Source: Acidimicrobiia bacterium (lineage in GTDB: Bacteria > Actinomycetota > Acidimicrobiia > Spongiisociales > ZC4RG35). From it: DNA of 8,870 nucleotides. The DNA lies in the NCBI GenBank assembly GCA_003230435.1, contig QIDW01000441.1, positions 1 to 8,870 on the forward strand. The letters run 5' to 3'. Both the position numbers and the translations under genes were made by a program. A model generated the notes under the pieces. The model saw only the letters and a program-made list of their open reading frames with translations. It ran no database searches and was not told the origin of the DNA. Positions 6,448 to 8,870 of the stretch are shown piece after piece. Numbering within the stretch: the stretch's first letter is position 1; each line of letters begins with the position of its first letter.

Positions 6448-7438
6448 CAACAAACGAAACGAAGACATCACAATCGGTGCCGTTACGGTCAGACCTGGCC
6501 GCCGGGGCCGGATCGAGCTTCCCTTTGCCAAGGTTGCCACCGGATCAGACGAGACCCTCCCGGTGGCCGTCATCAACGGCCGTGCGTCGGGTCCGCACGT
6601 ATGGCTCTCGGCAGCGATCCATGGGGATGAGCTGAACGGGATCGAGATCGTCAGAAGAGTGATGCGCCAGCTGGACGCCAAGAACCTCCGTGGTGCCGTC
6701 ATCGCGGTACCAATCGTCAACCCGCTCGGATTCATGATCGAGTCCCGATACCTGCCCGACCGCCGCGATCTGAATAGGACCTTCCCGGGATCGCGCCGTG
6801 GTTCGACTGCATCGCGTTTGGCGTATCTGTTCATGGAGCAAATCGTGGCTCACAGCTCGGTGGGCATAGACCTGCACACAGCCAGCAACCATCGGATCAA
6901 CATCCCCCAGATCCGCGCCAACATCGACGACGCTGCCACCCTGAAACTTGCCCGGGCCTTCGGGGCCCCATTCACGATTCATGCCAAGGTGCGCGACGGA
7001 TCCTTGCGCCAAGCCGCGACAGAGTTGGGAGCCACTGTCCTGGTTTACGAGGCCGGCCAGGCTCACCGGTTCGACCCCGAGGCCATAGAGACCGGAACGG
7101 CTGGTGTCTTGCGCACATTGAGGTCGATGGGAATGCTTGATGCTCGTTTACCGCGGGCCAAACCGACCAGACTCATCCGACGCACACGCTGGGTCAGGGC
7201 ACGTCGCGGCGGTCTTGCCGAAATCGAGGTAAAGCTCGGTCAGCATGTCGAGAAGGGCGAGCATGTAGCCGCTATCTCCGATGCCTTCGGGTCCAGGCCC
7301 ACACAGATCAAGGCCACAGAAACGGGATGGATCATCGCTCAGTCACAAAATCCGCTTGTGAACTCGGGAGACGCCCTCGCTCACATCGCTCGGGAAACAG
7401 GGCCGGACAAGGATGAGCCGGCCGAAAGAAGGCGCTAG
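6440..7438 (+). CDS. M14-type succinylglutamate desuccinylase/aspartoacylase family hydrolase
   Basis: This 332-residue protein has the zinc site of the AstE/AspA family: H61 and E64 in AIHGDELNGIE, H146 in GIDLHT, the substrate loop RDLNRTFPG (109-117), and the likely catalytic base Glu204 in VYEAGQ. The C-terminal third (about 230-325) is a beta-rich lipoyl-like domain with GLAEIEVKLGQHVEKGEHVAAISDAFG. Family members hydrolyse an N-acyl or peptide bond next to an acidic amino acid. Start GTG 6440 overlaps the RimK-like gene by 8 bases and has AGAGGA 8 bases upstream. In this operon it could deprotect or trim the product of the ligase. That is inference from context; the annotation 'deacylase' is certain only at family level. 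It converges with WhiB with a 4-base gap and no visible terminator between them. Confidence 0.92.
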   Translation: MPDNKRNEDITIGAVTVRPGRRGRIELPFAKVATGSDETLPVAVINGRASGPHVWLSAAIHGDELNGIEIVRRVMRQLDAKNLRGAVIAVPIVNPLGFMIESRYLPDRRDLNRTFPGSRRGSTASRLAYLFMEQIVAHSSVGIDLHTASNHRINIPQIRANIDDAATLKLARAFGAPFTIHAKVRDGSLRQAATELGATVLVYEAGQAHRFDPEAIETGTAGVLRTLRSMGMLDARLPRAKPTRLIRRTRWVRARRGGLAEIEVKLGQHVEKGEHVAAISDAFGSRPTQIKATETGWIIAQSQNPLVNSGDALAHIARETGPDKDEPAERRR

Positions 7439-7442
7439 ACCG

Positions 7443-7706
7443 CTAACTCGCCTTTCTGATCTCCTCCAGCCAGCGCCGCCGAATGGTTCTGCGTTCCTTG
7501 GGCGTGCTCCCGCCCCAGATTCCTTCGGTCTGATTGGACTCGAGAGCCCAACTGAGGCATTGGTCGGACACAGGGCAGGTTGCACATACGGCCTTGGCCT
7601 TGGCGACTCCTAGAAGGTCTTCCCGATTGGGGAAGAACGAAACCTGGTAGGTCACGTCGATACACGCCGCCGCTTCTCTCCATGGGGTAACTGTCAGGTC
7701 GATCAC
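7443..7706 (-). CDS. WhiB family iron-sulfur transcriptional regulator
   Basis: With a GTG start at 7706 the protein has 87 residues. The four cluster-binding cysteines are C15, C41, C44 and C50 (C-x25-C-x2-C-x5-C), followed by the GIWGG turn at 62-66 and a basic tail (KERRTIRRRW) for DNA contact or sigma-factor contact. WhiB proteins hold a [4Fe-4S] cluster and work with the housekeeping sigma factor to control gene sets such as division, redox or antibiotic responses; the subgroup cannot be named from the sequence. The start is uncertain: an in-frame ATG at 7787 would add 27 residues (MELAWRNEWERN...) that are not family-like and would overlap the promoter candidate below, so GTG 7706 (or TTG 7712) is preferred. 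No clear Shine-Dalgarno sequence is present. A divergent methyltransferase starts about 110 bases away. Confidence 0.9.
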   Translation of the reverse strand: MIDLTVTPWREAAACIDVTYQVSFFPNREDLLGVAKAKAVCATCPVSDQCLSWALESNQTEGIWGGSTPKERRTIRRRWLEEIRKAS

Positions 7707-7735
7707 TTGCAACCAATCATGAATGAGATCAGGTA

Positions 7736-7762
7736 AACGCAGTATCAAGATGTTTCGTTCCC
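7736..7762 (-). promoter_or_regulatory. Possible ECF-sigma promoter for whiB (GGGAAC / CGTT)
   Basis: On the minus strand GGGAAC (7762-7757) is followed after 17 bases by CGTT (7739-7736), that is GGAAC-N18-GTT, the form recognised by stress ECF sigmas of the SigR/SigH type. It predicts a start near 7729 and a leader of about 23 bases before the GTG at 7706, and would exclude the ATG at 7787. The pattern is short, so a chance match is possible. Confidence 0.35.
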
Positions 7763-7819
7763 ACTCGTTTCTCCATGCCAGCTCCACAGGGGTGGAAGGG
7801 TTGCGCGAGTATCAATGTG

Positions 7820-8491
7820 ATGAAAGAGCCGTACTACAGAATGGACCTGGCGCGGATTCATCACGAGGCGTTTGGCGATTACGCCGACTCGGTGGCGCCC
7901 GGGGTTGTGTCGTTGTTGGGAGCACCGTGCAATGTGGTAGAGCTGGGGTGCGGGGGCGGGGCGCTGACTAGACACCTGGTGGCAGCGGGGCATCGGGTGA
8001 TTGCCACTGACGCGTCTCCCGCGATGCTCGACATAACACGACAGACCGCGCCCGAAGCGGAGATTCGCGCTCTGGAGCTGCCCAACGATCCGATCCCGAA
8101 CACCGACGCCGTAGTGGCCGTTGGCACCGTCTTCAACTACCTGGCATCCAAAACGGACGTTGAGCGGAGTTTGGTTGCGGCAGCAAGAGCCGGCGATCTA
8201 CTAGTCACTGACATACTGGACCTGAGTTACGGCGACACGCGCCCTGAACCAGTCGACTACTTCCATGAGGGTCATGGGTGGAAGTTGTGGACCCTGAACA
8301 CGCTGGAGGCCCCGGATCGGGTGGTCCGGGAGATGACGATCGAAACTCGCGCCGGAGTCACGCACGAGAGACATGTCAACCTTCTCGTCGATGTTGAAGA
8401 GATCGCGAGTCGGGTCGGCGCCAAGGTCAGAGGATCATTCGGAGATGAGGTTTTGCCATCCGGTTTTCGCGTGCTGCTGGCTTCTCACTGA
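7820..8491 (+). CDS. Class I SAM-dependent methyltransferase
   Basis: This 223-residue protein carries the AdoMet-binding motif I VVELGCGGGALTRHL (about residues 39-53), then HRVIATDASPAML with the acidic Asp64 that usually contacts the ribose. Further on are VAVGTVFNYLASKTD (motif IV-like), DILDLSYGD and an open C-terminal part with HERHVNLLVDVEEIASRVGAKV, in which the final residues (SGFRVLLASH) resemble the closing strand of the fold. It is a small-molecule-type methyltransferase and its substrate is unknown. The ATG at 7820 (MKEPYYRMDLARIHHEAFGDYA) gives the family N-terminus. An in-frame ATG at 7775 adds 15 unlike residues and is less likely. No close Shine-Dalgarno site is evident. The 3' end carries a hairpin shared with the convergent acyl-CoA dehydrogenase. 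Confidence 0.88.
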   Translation: MKEPYYRMDLARIHHEAFGDYADSVAPGVVSLLGAPCNVVELGCGGGALTRHLVAAGHRVIATDASPAMLDITRQTAPEAEIRALELPNDPIPNTDAVVAVGTVFNYLASKTDVERSLVAAARAGDLLVTDILDLSYGDTRPEPVDYFHEGHGWKLWTLNTLEAPDRVVREMTIETRAGVTHERHVNLLVDVEEIASRVGAKVRGSFGDEVLPSGFRVLLASH

Positions 8492-8497
8492 GAAGCC
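8479..8497. terminator. Perfect 8-bp hairpin spanning the methyltransferase stop, possible bidirectional terminator
   Basis: GGCTTCTC (8479-8486), loop ACT, then GAGAAGCC (8490-8497) form a perfect stem. The stop TGA (8489-8491) lies partly in the loop and partly in the 3' arm. It falls between two convergent genes whose stops are 27 bases apart. No T-tract follows in either direction, so termination efficiency is uncertain. Confidence 0.45.
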
Positions 8498-8518
8498 CCG
8501 ACGTGGTGGTGCAAGTCC

Positions 8519-8870
8519 TCAGCTTTGTGGGTTCTTGAACTCAGCGCCGGCTTCCAAGCGTCCCAACTCGGCGCGAGCCACTGAACGACGATGCACCTCG
8601 TCCGGGCCATCGGCAATCTGCAGCCAGCGCCCCAACGAATAAAAGGCTGCCAGTGGGAAATCCTCGGTGAATCCTGCCGCACCGAACAACTGCATCGCCC
8701 TGTCGGCCACTGAGGTCAACAATTCGGGAGCCACCACCTTGATTGCAGCGATCTCAATTCGCGCGGCCTTGACCCCGAGGTTGTCGATCATCCAGGCGGT
8801 CTTCAGCACTAGAAGCCTGGTTTGCTCGATGTTGATTCTCGCGTCTGCGATCCACTCACGAACCACTCCC
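8519..8870 (-). CDS. Acyl-CoA dehydrogenase, C-terminal part, truncated by the window edge
   Basis: Only the last 117 residues are present; the frame stays open to the right edge. The C-terminal four-helix FAD/substrate domain is recognisable: ADARINIEQTRLLVLKTAW, AARIEIAAIKVVAPELLTSVADRAMQLFGAAG, then FTEDFPLAAFYSLGRWLQIADGPDEVHRRSVARAEL. The IADGPDEVH motif is that of the ACAD10/11-like and related medium/long-chain group, whose members oxidise acyl-CoA at C2-C3 with FAD. The GTG at 8866 is not a start; the reading frame runs on beyond it. The protein ends shortly after the family core (GRLEAGAEFKNPQS). The substrate chain length cannot be told. It converges with the methyltransferase, 27 bases apart. 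Confidence 0.9.
   Translation of the reverse strand, partial: GVVREWIADARINIEQTRLLVLKTAWMIDNLGVKAARIEIAAIKVVAPELLTSVADRAMQLFGAAGFTEDFPLAAFYSLGRWLQIADGPDEVHRRSVARAELGRLEAGAEFKNPQS

Noticed and set aside
6052..6834. 260-residue minus-strand ORF spanning the RimK-like and M14 genes
   Set aside because: It is antisense to two well-supported genes and its sequence has no recognisable domain; a coding shadow.
7443..7787. WhiB start at ATG 7787 (114 aa)
   Set aside because: The extra 27 residues do not resemble WhiB N-termini and overlap a promoter candidate; GTG 7706 gives the usual length. Not fully excluded.

Overview
The window looks like chromosomal DNA of a GC-rich actinobacterium, possibly an uncultured or marine lineage such as Acidimicrobiia (the lineage is inferred). 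The strongest marker is a WhiB-type [4Fe-4S] regulator near 7.5 kb, a family confined to Actinobacteria and their phages. A VanW protein with a PG_binding_4 domain and frequent GTG starts fit this. No tRNA, rRNA, CRISPR array, insertion sequence or phage gene is visible. Genes are tightly packed and no gap exceeds about 140 bases.

Layout. 1-2048 (+): the 3' part of a VanW/PG_binding_4 cell-envelope protein, then a patatin-like phospholipase. 1996-4445 (-): a three-gene operon read right to left: a DUF3179 protein with an in-frame TGA, a 59-residue single-span membrane protein, and an MFS transporter whose start overlaps the small gene's stop. The MFS 3' end overlaps the convergent patatin gene by 53 bases. 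4584-4985 (-): a small heat-shock protein (Hsp20) with a clear promoter and ribosome binding site, divergent from the next operon. 5120-7438 (+): a translationally coupled trio made of a retropepsin-like 'zinc protease' (RimB/COG4067 type), a RimK-like ATP-grasp ligase and an M14-type aspartoacylase/succinylglutamate desuccinylase-like hydrolase. 7443-7706 (-): WhiB. 7820-8491 (+): a class I SAM methyltransferase. 8519 to the right edge (-): the C-terminal end of an acyl-CoA dehydrogenase.

Main result. The DUF3179 gene appears as two adjacent same-frame halves split by one TGA (4077-4079). Translating through it gives ...ILVSW-U-PICATA..., so the TGA sits where DUF3179 proteins normally carry the first Cys of a CPxC motif. 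Immediately downstream, 21 bases after the TGA, lies the tip of a perfect 8-bp hairpin with a GUC loop (4045-4063), matching the general form of a bacterial SECIS element. TGA is an ordinary stop for several other genes here. The best reading is a selenocysteine-containing DUF3179 protein (UPIC in place of CPxC), co-transcribed with a tiny membrane protein and an MFS transporter. No selenocysteine machinery gene lies in the window, so the claim depends on the rest of the genome and on homologues.

The second point of interest is the RimB-like/RimK-like/M14 trio. By family knowledge it suggests a dedicated pathway in which amino acids are ligated onto a peptide or small molecule and cleaved off again.
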